This document shows, piece after piece, positions 33,568 to 41,647 of a stretch of DNA of 64,000 nucleotides (the first letter of the stretch is position 1; each line of letters begins with the position of its first letter). This DNA comes from Streptomyces albus subsp. albus (lineage in GTDB: Bacteria; Actinomycetota; Actinomycetes; Streptomycetales; Streptomycetaceae). Both the position numbers and the translations under genes were made by a program. Where the stretch lies: positions 248,001-312,000 of the forward strand of contig NZ_JOID01000001.1 of NCBI RefSeq assembly GCF_000719865.1. Direction: 5' to 3'. The notes below the pieces were generated by a model. It saw only the letters and a program-made list of their open reading frames with translations, did no database searches and was not told where the DNA came from.

Positions 33568-34698
33568 TCAGGCCAGGAAGGACGGAGCGGCGACGGGCAG
33601 CGTAAATCGGAAGCGGGCGCCCCCGCCGGGGGCGCGGCCGACCTCGATCGTCCCGCCGTGGGCCTCCACGATCCCCTTGACGATGTACAGGCCCAGGCCG
33701 GTGCCGCCGCGCTTGCTGCCCCGCCAGAAGCGGGTGAAGACGCGGCTCATCGACTCCTCCGGGATCCCGGGGCCCTCATCGCTCACGGTGACGGATGTCC
33801 CCTCGCTCGGCGGGCGGTCGGCTGACACGTCGATGGTGACGGTTCCCTCGCCGTGGCGCACGGCGTTTTCCAGCAGGTTGCCGAGAACCTGGTCCACCTT
33901 GTCCGGATCCGCCCAGAGTGCGGGCAGCGGTCCGGTGACGCGGACGACGAAACGGTCCTCCGGCTCCCCCGCGCCGATGTGCGCGGCGACATGGCGCCGG
34001 ACGGCGGCGGCCATGTCCACCGGCTGCCGGTGTATCTCCAGCCGGCCGGAGTCGATCCGGGAGATGTCGAGCAGTTCGGCGATGAGCCGGGTGACGCGGT
34101 CGGCGTCGGCGTCGACGGTCTCCAGCATCAGCCGCTTCTGGTCGTCCGTGAACCGCTCCCATTTGGCGAGGAGAGTGGCGGTGAAGCCCTTCACCGAGGT
34201 GAGCGGCGAGCGCAGCTCGTGGGCGACGGTGGCGATCAGCTCGGCGTGGCTCCGCTCGGTGCGGCGCCGGGCCTCGGTGCCGCGCAGGGAGATCACCAGC
34301 CGGTGCACCGGACCCAGCCGCCGACGGCGTATGTAGCGGGCGGAGACCAGCACCTCGCGGCCGCCGGGGAGTAAGAGGTTCCGCTCGGGCTGGCCGGCCC
34401 GGGTGGCCAGCCCGCCGTACGGGTCGGTGCACGCCCACCAGCGGCGGCCCTCCATGTCCTCCAGCGGCAGGGCGCGCTCCAGCGGCAGCCCCAGCACCCG
34501 CGAGGACCGGAGCGCGGTGATCCGCTCGGCGGCGGTGTTGAAGCAGATGACGCGGCCCTGCTCGTCGGCGACGACCAGGCCGTCGGGCAGATCGTCCGGA
34601 TCGAGGCCGAGGGCGGTCAGCCCAGGGGTCCAGTCGGCCGCCGAGACCGGCGGCCCGGTGTCCGGCACCGGCCGCCCCGAAGTCCTGACGTCCCTCAC
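33568..34698 (-). CDS. soluble PAS-domain sensor histidine kinase
   Basis: A 376-residue kinase without membrane helices. A PAS domain covers about 30-110 (DGLVVADEQGRVICFNTAAERI), then the HisKA box VAHELRSPLTSVKGF with the phosphoacceptor His near 157. The HATPase domain follows with N-box LLENAVRHG, G1 DEGPGIP and G2 GGTGLGLYIVKGIV. GTG at 34698 follows AGGGGG. No response regulator is adjacent. As I recall, this orphan kinase sits between rplT/rRNA methylase and pheST in many Streptomyces. Confidence 0.92.
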   Translation of the reverse strand: MRDVRTSGRPVPDTGPPVSAADWTPGLTALGLDPDDLPDGLVVADEQGRVICFNTAAERITALRSSRVLGLPLERALPLEDMEGRRWWACTDPYGGLATRAGQPERNLLLPGGREVLVSARYIRRRRLGPVHRLVISLRGTEARRRTERSHAELIATVAHELRSPLTSVKGFTATLLAKWERFTDDQKRLMLETVDADADRVTRLIAELLDISRIDSGRLEIHRQPVDMAAAVRRHVAAHIGAGEPEDRFVVRVTGPLPALWADPDKVDQVLGNLLENAVRHGEGTVTIDVSADRPPSEGTSVTVSDEGPGIPEESMSRVFTRFWRGSKRGGTGLGLYIVKGIVEAHGGTIEVGRAPGGGARFRFTLPVAAPSFLA

Positions 34699-34734
34699 CG
34701 CACCCCCTGAAGTCGGCCCCGGGCCGCAACCCTA

Positions 34735-35589
34735 CTAGCTGAAAGTGACGGAGCGGCACCCTCCGGAAGCACGCTGCGCACGGGCCGAGGCATAGAGGCA
34801 TACGGCCGCCGCGGTCGCGAGGTTCAGACTCTCGGCCTTTCCGTGGATCGGGACCCGCACCGCCGCGTCGGCGAGGGCCCGGGTCTCCTCGGGCAGGCCC
34901 CAGGCCTCGTTGCCGAAGATCCAGGCGGTGGGGCCGCCCATGGTGCCGGCGTCGAGCTCGCCGTCGAGGTCCCGCTCGCCGGCCCCGTCGGCGGCCAGGA
35001 TCCGCAGCCCGGCCTCCCGCAGCCCGCTCACCACCCGCTCGACCGGTACGCCCACGGCGACGGGCAGGTGGAAGACGCTGCCGACCGAGGCCCGTACGGC
35101 CTTCGGGTTGTAGAGGTCGACGGAGGCGTCGGTGAGGACGACGGCGTCGGCGCCCGCGGCGTCGGCGCAGCGCAGCACGGTGCCGGCGTTGCCGGGGTCG
35201 CGGACGTTCGCCAGCACGGCGACCAGCCGGGGCCGGGCGGCGGCGATCTCCTCGAAGGGCGAGTCGAGGAAGCGGCAGACGCCCACCAGCCCCTGGGGGG
35301 TGACGGTCTGCGAGACATCGGCCAGCACCTCGGCGGAGGCGGTGTGGACCCGGGCCCCGCCGGCGCGGGCGGCGGCGACGAGGTCCGGGTACCGCTCGGC
35401 GGCCTCGGGGGTGGTGAACAGCTCGGTGAGGGCGGGTTCGCCGCCGGTGCGGTGTGCCACCGCCTCGCGTACGGCCTGCGGGCCCTCGGCGATGAACCGG
35501 CGCTCCTTGCTCCGGAAGTTCCGGCGGGCCAGCCGGCGGGCGGCGGCGACGCGGGGGGAGCGCGGGGAGATCAGCTCGGGGGTGCCCAT
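34735..35589 (-). CDS. TrmH/SpoU-family RNA 2'-O-ribose methyltransferase
   Basis: A 284-residue protein. An N-terminal L30e-like substrate-binding domain (RRNFRSKERRFIAEGPQAVREAV) precedes the SPOUT knot with its three motifs: VLANVRDPGNAGTVLRCADAAG, AWIFGNEAWGLPEE and VPIHGKAESLNLATAAAVCLY. These bind SAM in the deep trefoil knot and methylate rRNA or tRNA ribose. It lies just after rplT in the same direction, a common arrangement, and is followed at once by the histidine kinase. Exact target nucleotide not determinable. Confidence 0.92.
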   Translation of the reverse strand: MGTPELISPRSPRVAAARRLARRNFRSKERRFIAEGPQAVREAVAHRTGGEPALTELFTTPEAAERYPDLVAAARAGGARVHTASAEVLADVSQTVTPQGLVGVCRFLDSPFEEIAAARPRLVAVLANVRDPGNAGTVLRCADAAGADAVVLTDASVDLYNPKAVRASVGSVFHLPVAVGVPVERVVSGLREAGLRILAADGAGERDLDGELDAGTMGGPTAWIFGNEAWGLPEETRALADAAVRVPIHGKAESLNLATAAAVCLYASARAQRASGGCRSVTFS

Positions 35590-35714
35590 GGGCGGCGGCT
35601 CGCTTCGTTCTCGGTGCGGTGGGTGCGGGCGGGGGTGCGGTGCGGTGCCGCCGGTGGGACGGTGCCCGCGGGCACGGCCGGGGCCACCCCCGTCTCCCCT
35701 GTTCTGGTCAACAA

Positions 35715-35747
35715 AGCGGACCCGCAGGCAGGGCCTGCGGGTCCGCT
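35715..35747 (-). terminator. terminator of the infC-rpmI-rplT operon
   Basis: A perfect 14-bp stem (35715-35728 with 35734-35747) and 5-nt loop lie 27 nt beyond the rplT stop codon. Confidence 0.85.
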
Positions 35748-35773
35748 GAAGCCTCTCGGCCGGCGCCTGCGGA

Positions 35774-36160
35774 TCAGGCAGCGGCCTTCGGGGCGTTGAC
35801 GTCGCTCGGCAGCGCCTTCTGGGCCACCTCGACCAGCGCCGCGAAGGCGTTGGCGTCGTTCACCGCGAGCTCGGCCAGGATCTTGCGGTCCACCTCGACG
35901 TTGGCGGCCTTCAGACCCTGGATGAAGCGGTTGTAGGTGATGCCGTTGGCGCGGGCCGCGGCGTTGATCCGCTGGATCCACAGCTGCCGGAAGTCGCCCT
36001 TGCGCTTCTTGCGGTCGTTGTAGTTGTAGACCAGGGAGTGGGTGACCTGCTCCTTGGCCTTGCGGTACAGGCGGGACCGCTGGCCCCGGTAACCGCTGGC
36101 CTGCTCGAGGATCGCCCGGCGCTTCTTGTGGGCGTTGACTGCCCGCTTGACGCGTGCCAC
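35774..36160 (-). CDS. rplT: 50S ribosomal protein L20
   Basis: A 128-residue L20, complete from [20 protein letters not shown] through [16 protein letters not shown] and [14 protein letters not shown] core motifs. It binds 23S rRNA early in 50S assembly. It is the last gene of the infC operon, 117 nt after rpmI, followed by a strong terminator. In other bacteria L20 represses this operon by binding its mRNA. Confidence 0.99.
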   Translation of the reverse strand: MARVKRAVNAHKKRRAILEQASGYRGQRSRLYRKAKEQVTHSLVYNYNDRKKRKGDFRQLWIQRINAAARANGITYNRFIQGLKAANVEVDRKILAELAVNDANAFAALVEVAQKALPSDVNAPKAAA

Positions 36161-36277
36161 TTGTTTAACTCCTTGTACGGGGCCGCGGAATCGTCACACG
36201 GCCCGGATCGACGGGGTCCCGGTTGTGCGGCGCACCGCCCCGGAGCGCGTCCCTGGGGACGCCCGGGGCGGTCTGCG

Positions 36278-36472
36278 TCACTTGCCGAGAAGCTTCTTGA
36301 TCTTCTTGGCGTCGGCCGGGGCCATCTCGGTCTTGCCGGCAAGACGGCGCGTCAGTGTGGACGGCTTGTGCTCGAGAAGGTGGCGGCGACCGGCGCGCTG
36401 GCGCATCACCTTGCCGGAGCCGGTGAGCTTGAAGCGCTTGCTGGCACCACTGTGCGTCTTGTTCTTCGGCAT
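36278..36472 (-). CDS. rpmI: 50S ribosomal protein L35
   Basis: A 64-residue L35, with [20 protein letters not shown], the basic [18 protein letters not shown] core and a C-terminal KKIKKLLGK. It lies between infC and rplT on the same strand in the classical order, with 149 and 117 nt gaps. Confidence 0.99.
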   Translation of the reverse strand: MPKNKTHSGASKRFKLTGSGKVMRQRAGRRHLLEHKPSTLTRRLAGKTEMAPADAKKIKKLLGK

Positions 36473-36621
36473 GTCGCCGTTCTCTCCTCGTAGGTGGCGC
36501 CTCCCCGGTCCGGGGACCGGCCTGCGGAAGCGTCAGTTGGTTCGGTTGGTGTCCGGGGCGGCCGCCCCGGACGGGTTTCCCGCGCGGGCCCACCGGGCCC
36601 GCGACCACGGGTCTCCCGGTG

Positions 36622-37245
36622 TCACGACGCCTCGGCGGGCTCCTCGGCGGACTGCTGCTCGCCGGCGGCGACCCCCTGGCTCTCCGCCTTGCGGGCCGCC
36701 TTCAGCTCGCGGGCCTCGGCCATCGCCTCGGTCTTCTTCTTGTGCGGACCGAGAACCATGATCATGTTCCGGCCGTCCTGCTTGGGGTTGGACTCGACGA
36801 AGCCCAGGTCCTGGACGTCCTCCGCGAGCCGCTGGAGCAGCCGGAAACCCAGCTCGGGCCGGGACTGCTCACGTCCGCGGAACATGATCGTGATCTTGAC
36901 CTTGTCGCCCTGCTTGAGGAACCGGACGACGTGACCCTTTTTGGTGTCGTAGTCGTGCGGATCGATCTTCGGCCGGAGCTTCATCTCCTTGATGACCGTG
37001 TGCGCCTGGTTCTTGCGCGCCTCACGGGCCTTCATGGCCGACTCGTACTTGAACTTCCCGTAGTCCATGAGCTTGCACACGGGGGGACGGGCGTTCGCCG
37101 CCACCTCGACAAGGTCGAGGTCGTACTCCTGTGCGAGCTCCAGTGCCTTGGCAAGCGGCACGATGCCGACCTGCTCGCCACTGGGACCGACGAGTCGTAC
37201 CTCGGGGACTCGGATCCGGTCGTTGATGCGGGGCTCGGCGCTGAT
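36622..37245 (-). CDS. infC: translation initiation factor IF-3 (probable ATC start)
   Basis: IF-3 of about 207 residues. The N-terminal domain ([23 protein letters not shown], then [17 protein letters not shown]), the linker [15 protein letters not shown] and the C-terminal domain ([32 protein letters not shown]) are complete, plus an acidic tail. No ATG or GTG has a usable RBS. AGGAGG lies 4 nt before an in-frame ATC at 37243-37245, giving I-S-A-E-P-R. A non-AUG start is the known basis of infC autoregulation in E. coli (AUU). An upstream in-frame GTG would place the Shine-Dalgarno inside the gene. Confidence 0.95.
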   Translation of the reverse strand: MSAEPRINDRIRVPEVRLVGPSGEQVGIVPLAKALELAQEYDLDLVEVAANARPPVCKLMDYGKFKYESAMKAREARKNQAHTVIKEMKLRPKIDPHDYDTKKGHVVRFLKQGDKVKITIMFRGREQSRPELGFRLLQRLAEDVQDLGFVESNPKQDGRNMIMVLGPHKKKTEAMAEARELKAARKAESQGVAAGEQQSAEEPAEAS

Positions 37246-37327
37246 GGGGCCTCCTCGGTTAGCACCCACGCGACCGTCTGGCGGACAGCCGCGTAACGTC
37301 TGATCTGACGACCACCGCGCGGCACGC

Positions 37328-37400
37328 AAAAACGCCCCGGACGGGACACAGGCGGAGCTCCGCGGAAACCGGGAGCACCGCCACGGTTCACCGCGGGGCG
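37328..37400 (-). promoter_or_regulatory. candidate attenuator in the infC leader
   Basis: On the minus strand CGCCCCG (37394-37400) can pair with CGGGGCG (37333-37339), followed directly by five T (37328-37332), the only such T-run nearby. The enclosed region holds a GCGGAGCTCCGC palindrome, so the whole is a branched terminator-like fold about 80 nt before the infC start. A second 9-bp hairpin, CCTGACCGG/CCGGTCAGG (37445-37453 with 37473-37481), lies upstream in the leader. Ribosomal-protein control is the likely purpose by analogy with L20 leaders. Confidence 0.4.
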
Positions 37401-37542
37401 CATCGGCGGCGCCGCCCGGCCGCTGGCGCGGACCGAAGGCACTGCCTGACCGGTGACCCGCCGGCCGCGAAGCCGGTCAGGTGGGAGAACGGAGCCTCCA
37501 CTTGTGGGTCGGTCACAGGAGTGTCCGACCGGTCGTACACCC

Positions 37543-37548
37543 AATATA
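37543..37548 (-). promoter_or_regulatory. infC operon promoter, extended -10
   Basis: TATATT on the minus strand at 37543-37548, in the context TGGTATATT (extended -10), is the best promoter element here. Transcription would begin near 37536, giving a leader of about 290 nt before infC. No good TTGACA is seen. Confidence 0.5.
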
Positions 37549-37630
37549 CCAGCGTCCGGGGCGCCCGTCGCACGGGCTCCGGCGGGCTCTAGGCTGAGGG
37601 CGTCCCCTCCACCGAAAGTGAAGTTGAGCC

Positions 37631-38014
37631 ATGAGCGAGACCCCTCCGCAGCAGCCCGCCTCCGGCCCCGAGGGGCCGGGCCCCGACTTCGACAGCATGA
37701 CCCGGGACATCGCGGAGGTACCCGCGGTCGAGGTGATCACGACGGTGGCGGTGCACCTGATGAGCGCGGCGGCGGTCAACCTCGGCCTCGCCGAGGAGGG
37801 CCCGGAGCACAAGGACCTGGACGAGGCGCGGAAGCTGATCACCGCGCTGGCCGGGCTGGTCACCGCGAGCGCCACCGAGGTCGGCTCGTACCACGCCTCG
37901 CCGCTGCGGGACGGGCTCAAGTCGCTCCAGCTCGCCTTCCGCGAGGCCTCGCTGGTGCCGGACGAGCCGGGCCAGGGCCCGGGCGAGAAGTTCACGGGGC
38001 CCGTCTTCGGCTGA
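37631..38014 (+). CDS. DUF1844 domain protein
   Basis: A 127-residue soluble protein with the DUF1844 pattern (VITTVAVHLMSAAAVNLGLAEEG, then DLDEARKLITALAGLVTASATEVGSYHASPLRDGLKSLQLAFREAS). It is helical, of unknown function, and found next to infC in many actinobacteria. ATG at 37631 has a weak GAAGTTGAG before it; TAGGCT at 37590-37595 is a suitable -10, divergent from the infC promoter. Confidence 0.9.
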   Translation: MSETPPQQPASGPEGPGPDFDSMTRDIAEVPAVEVITTVAVHLMSAAAVNLGLAEEGPEHKDLDEARKLITALAGLVTASATEVGSYHASPLRDGLKSLQLAFREASLVPDEPGQGPGEKFTGPVFG

Positions 38015-38095
38015 GCCGGCCGAGGGCGCCCGGCCGGCCCCCCGCGGGCCGGCCGCGCACCGGTCAGCCCGGCGCATGCAGGCCCCCGGACGGCT

Positions 38096-38135
38096 CGGCA
38101 CCGCAAGGCCGGGGGCCAACGGCCTTACGGTGCCG
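38096..38135 (+). terminator. bidirectional hairpin between DUF1844 and the aquaporin gene
   Basis: A 16-bp stem with one mismatch (38096-38111 with 38120-38135) and an 8-nt loop stands between convergent genes. Confidence 0.7.
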
Positions 38136-38296
38136 GGCCGGGGACCGGGGCGCGGGACCGGGGCCCCCGCCCGGCCCGGGCCGGGCGGGGGCCCGCCGGG
38201 CACAGCAGCCGACCCGGCCGGGGCGCCCGGGGGCTCCGGCCCCCGGCCGCACGACCCCCCGCCCCGGACCGCCCGGCGGCGAGCCCGCCCGGAGCG

Positions 38297-39034
38297 TCAC
38301 CTCCGGCCGTGCCCGGCGTCCGCGTCCGCCGCCTCGTCGGCGATCTGCCGCGGCTCCCCGCGGGGATGCGTCACCCCGTGCACGACCGCGGCCAGCGCGC
38401 CGCCGGCCAGGGGCGCCAGGATGAACAGCCAGAGCTGCGCGAGGGCGTCGGGACCGGCGAAGAGCGCCGGACCGATGGACCGGGCCGGGTTCACGGACGT
38501 ACCGGTGAGCGGAATGCCGACCAGGTGGACCGCGGCCAGGGCCAGACCCATCGCCAGGCCGTCGAAGCCGACCACCGCCACCCGGTGGGTGACGTCCAGG
38601 ATCACGTAGACGAGCAGGAAGGTCAGCACCGTCTCGGCGACCAGCGCTCCGAAGGTGTTGACGCCGACCGGCGAGCGGTAGCCGTAGCCGTTGCTGCCGA
38701 AGGCGCCGCTCGTCTCCAGGCCCGGCACCTGCTTGGCCACGATGAACAGCAGCAGCGCTCCCGCGATGCCGCCCAGCACCTGCGCCACCCAGTACTCGAC
38801 GGCCGCGCGCGGGGAGATCCGCCCGGCCATGAGCATGCCCAGGGTGACCGCCGGGTTGATGTGGCAGCCGGAGACGGGTCCCAGCGCGTAGGCCAGGGCC
38901 AGAAGAGTGAAGCCGAAAGTCAGGGCGATGCCGACGGTGCCGATGTACTCCGCGCCGAGCACGGCCGAGCCCACCGCGAAGAACACCAGCAGCAGCGTGC
39001 CGAGGAACTCGGATACGGCCTTACGCGTATCCAT
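38297..39034 (-). CDS. MIP-family aquaporin (AqpZ-like)
   Basis: A 245-residue six-helix channel. Both pore loops carry NPA boxes (HINPAVT with NPA at 60-62, SVNPARS with NPA at 182-184), and the conserved N-terminal EFLGTLLLVFF is present. An Arg follows the second NPA, and the SxNPARS context without an Asp favours water over glycerol. A His/Arg-rich cytoplasmic tail ends the protein. ATG at 39034. The SseB-like gene lies upstream, with only 57 nt between, so cotranscription is possible. Confidence 0.92.
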   Translation of the reverse strand: MDTRKAVSEFLGTLLLVFFAVGSAVLGAEYIGTVGIALTFGFTLLALAYALGPVSGCHINPAVTLGMLMAGRISPRAAVEYWVAQVLGGIAGALLLFIVAKQVPGLETSGAFGSNGYGYRSPVGVNTFGALVAETVLTFLLVYVILDVTHRVAVVGFDGLAMGLALAAVHLVGIPLTGTSVNPARSIGPALFAGPDALAQLWLFILAPLAGGALAAVVHGVTHPRGEPRQIADEAADADAGHGRR

Positions 39035-39091
39035 GACGCCCTCCTCACAGAGATCGTTACGACTCTCCGCATTGTGGGGCGCTTCCGGACA

Positions 39092-39832
39092 TTACGCCTC
39101 TCGGGTGAAGAGCGGCTCCCCCGGCACGGCGGTCCCCTCCGGGAGCGGTGCCAGGTCCAGTCCGCGCACCAGCCGGGCCCGCAGCACCTCGTCGGCCGCG
39201 AGCGCGCCCGCCACCCGGCGCGTGGCCTCGCGGGGGTCCGCCTCCGGGCCGAGGACCAGCGCGAGGGTGCCGTCGGTCTCCTCCGCCGGGACGAGATGGG
39301 CGCGGACGACGCCCGGCTCGGCGGCCAGCACCGCGCGCAGCGCGTCCAGGACGGCCGGGTCCGCGAGCGGTTCGGGGCTCTCCCGGCCCTCGGCCAGCGC
39401 CAGCAGCGCCGGGCCGGTGAGCTCGTACGGCACCGGGCCGGCCAGATCCAGGACCACCGTGTCGGCCTGCTCGTGGGCGGCGGCCCGCAGCGCCTGGTGG
39501 AGCGGTACGGCGACCGGCCGGGCCTGCGGGTCCCAGCGGGCCAGCGTCTCGGTGGAGGTGAAGGCGGGCAGCGCGCGGCGGCCGCCGGGGGCCTGGAGGG
39601 TGGGTACGGCCATGTCGCTGGTCTTGTCCCGGCGCAGGCCGTCCGCGCCGGTCTCGGTCTCGCCGAGGACGGCGACGACGGGCACCAGCAGCCGGGTGCC
39701 GGGCAGCGCGGACAGCACCTCCGCCTCGGCCGCGCGGTCGCCGGCGTAGGCGGCGAGAGCGGCGGCCAGCCGGGGGTCGGCGGAGCCGTCGTCGTCGGAG
39801 AACGGGGAGTCCGGGATGTTCTTGAGGGCCAC
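39092..39832 (-). CDS. SseB-family protein
   Basis: A 246-residue soluble protein with an N-terminal SseB domain (LAAYAGDRAAEAEVLSALPGTRLLVPVVAVLGE, DMAVPTLQAPGGRRALPAFTSTETLARW). The C-terminal half resembles SseB-C (VLAAEPGVVRAHLVPAE). Function in actinobacteria is unknown. GTG at 39832 has no Shine-Dalgarno; TACCCT on the minus strand (39839-39844) lies 6 nt upstream, so the transcript is probably leaderless. Confidence 0.85.
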   Translation of the reverse strand: MALKNIPDSPFSDDDGSADPRLAAALAAYAGDRAAEAEVLSALPGTRLLVPVVAVLGETETGADGLRRDKTSDMAVPTLQAPGGRRALPAFTSTETLARWDPQARPVAVPLHQALRAAAHEQADTVVLDLAGPVPYELTGPALLALAEGRESPEPLADPAVLDALRAVLAAEPGVVRAHLVPAEETDGTLALVLGPEADPREATRRVAGALAADEVLRARLVRGLDLAPLPEGTAVPGEPLFTREA

Positions 39833-40351
39833 GGGTCGAGGGTATCGGCCGGGCCTGCGGCCCCCGGCGGGGGTCCGCCTCCGCCCGGGCCGCGGCCGGG
39901 GCGGGCAGTGACCGGACCTCTGCCCAGCCTCTCGCACCCCTTCCTGGTGACAACACCCCCGGCTCCCCCGCCGGGCGCAACGGTCCTGCCGGGCCCGGAG
40001 GCCGGCGGCCATCTCGCAGGACCGCCGGGAAGAACGGCGGGGGAGGCCGGCGGGCGTCGGAGGCGACCGTCGGGCTTCCGGCGCCGGAGGACGCCGGGCT
40101 CGCGACCCCGGAACGGAGGACACCGGCGCCGGGTGCGTCACCACCGGGAACGCCCACACGCAGGGTGTCACCGCGAGGGGCGCCGGGAGCGTCACCGGGG
40201 GCGCCCGCGCGGGGCGTCGGCACGGGACGCAGGGGCCACCGACGCTCTCAGAGCGTCGGCACGGGAGACAAGGGACGGTCGCGCACCCCGCCCGTCGGCA
40301 CAGCCCGTCGGCACAGGGCGTCACCGCGAGGGACGCCGGCGCGCAGGGGCG
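39833..40351. other. repeat-rich intergenic region
   Basis: About 520 bases with no supportable gene. It contains short direct repeats and dyads listed separately, and two copies (40167-40186 and 40319-40338) of a roughly 20-bp GTCACCGCGAGGG-type unit. It should also hold the promoter of the SseB-like gene at its left end. Confidence 0.55.
40215..40316. repeat. short repeats: GTCGGCAC units, exact 13-bp tandem and a 21-bp palindrome
   Basis: CGTCGGCACGGGA occurs at 40215-40227 and 40254-40266. CCCGTCGGCACAG is tandemly and exactly duplicated at 40291-40303 and 40304-40316. A perfect palindrome with 10-bp arms around one C spans 40239-40259 and includes part of the second GTCGGCAC copy. Spacing is irregular, unlike CRISPR. 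Confidence 0.75.
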
Positions 40352-41647
40352 TCAGCGCAGGGGGAAGAGGAGGTCCGGGTCGCGGTTGCGGCGGCCGGCG
40401 TGCCAGAGGACACCCGCGGCGGCGAGGAGGGCGCCGCCCGCTACGGCGGCGGACGCGGCCGGCAGGGCTCCGCCGCCCTCGCCGTTCCCGTCACCGGCGG
40501 GGCCCGCGCCGAAGTAGCGCTTCTCGTACGGGGCCGGGCTCGGCTTCTGCGGGCGCGGGGTGAGGTCGCCGCCGGCCCGGATCGCCGCGGCCGGGTCGAC
40601 CATGCCCCTGCCGAGGGCGTCGTCGCGGCCGCCGGGGGGCGCGTCCCGGGCGGTGTCCTCCAGCAGCCGCTTGACCTGCGCGGGGCTCAGCCCGGGGTGG
40701 GCGGAGCGGACCAGGGCCGCCGAGCCGGAGACGAACGCGGCGGCGGCGCTGGTGCCCCAGCCCTCGTAGTAGCGGCGGTCCGGGTCGGCTATGACGACGT
40801 CCACCCCGGGGGCGCAGACGGTGGCGTACCAGCGGCGGGTGGAGAAGGGCGCGCGGGCGCCGAAGCGGTCGACGGCGGTCACGGCGATGACGCCGGGATA
40901 GGCGGCCGGGTAGGAGACCCGGTCGCCGTCCTCGCCGCCGTTGCCGGCGGAGGCCACCACCACGGCGCCCTTGCTGAGGGCGTACTGCACGGCGGAGTCC
41001 TCGCCCGGCTCGGGGTGCGCGGACTCGCTGTCGTCGCCGAGGGACAGGTTGATGACGTCCGCGCCCTGGTCCGCGGCCCAGCGGATGCCCTCGGCGAGCG
41101 CGCCGCCGCGGTTGCCGCGGGCCCGCTTACGGGCCGGGTCGCTGTCCTCCAGGATGACCCGCACCGGGAGGATCTTGGCGCGCGGGGCGATGCCGAGGAC
41201 CCCTTCGCCGTTGCCGGGGCCGTGTCCGTGGCCCGCGATGATCCCGGCCATGGCGGTGCCGTGCCGGGCCCAGGCCCGGTCGCCGGGCTTTGCCCCGAAG
41301 CCGATGAAGTCCTTGCCCTCCAGCACCTGGCCGGTGAGGTCCGGGTGGTCGCCGTCGACGCCGGTGTCGAGAACGGCGACGGTGACGCCCTCCCCCTGGG
41401 TGGTCCGCCAGGCCTCCTCGGTGCGGAGCGCTTCCAGGGCCCACTCCTGGTCGCGTATGGAGTCGGCGTGCGCCGGGGCCGGGACGACGCCGGTGGCGGC
41501 GGTGGCCGCGAGGATGAGGACGAGCACGGCGGCGACCCGGCGCACCAGGGCGGTCAGCGGCCGGGCGGCGGGCGGACGGGCGGCGGGCCGGCGCCGCGGC
41601 CGGGTGCGGCGGTCCCCGGCAGGCGGGGTGCGGCGGGCCGGGGTCAT
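40352..41647 (-). CDS. mycP: mycosin-type membrane-anchored subtilisin protease (type VII secretion-associated)
   Basis: A 431-residue S8 protease. An Arg/Pro-rich cytoplasmic start and a signal/TM helix at about 35-60 (VRRVAAVLVLILAATAATG) are followed by the catalytic domain with Asp94 (VLDTGVDGDHPD), His129 (RHGTAMAGIIAG) and Ser300 (GTSAAAAFVSG), and the oxyanion Asn in ASAGNGG. A C-terminal TM near 405-420 anchors it. This layout is that of MycP, which works with ESX/type VII systems, but no EccB, EccC, EccD or EsxA gene is in the window. ATG at 41647 overlaps the upstream stop by 4 nt. Confidence 0.88.
   Translation of the reverse strand: MTPARRTPPAGDRRTRPRRRPAARPPAARPLTALVRRVAAVLVLILAATAATGVVPAPAHADSIRDQEWALEALRTEEAWRTTQGEGVTVAVLDTGVDGDHPDLTGQVLEGKDFIGFGAKPGDRAWARHGTAMAGIIAGHGHGPGNGEGVLGIAPRAKILPVRVILEDSDPARKRARGNRGGALAEGIRWAADQGADVINLSLGDDSESAHPEPGEDSAVQYALSKGAVVVASAGNGGEDGDRVSYPAAYPGVIAVTAVDRFGARAPFSTRRWYATVCAPGVDVVIADPDRRYYEGWGTSAAAAFVSGSAALVRSAHPGLSPAQVKRLLEDTARDAPPGGRDDALGRGMVDPAAAIRAGGDLTPRPQKPSPAPYEKRYFGAGPAGDGNGEGGGALPAASAAVAGGALLAAAGVLWHAGRRNRDPDLLFPLR

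Noticed and set aside
40215..40316. Possible CRISPR-like array
   Set aside because: Units are 8-13 bp, spacing is irregular, two copies are directly tandem, and no cas genes are present.
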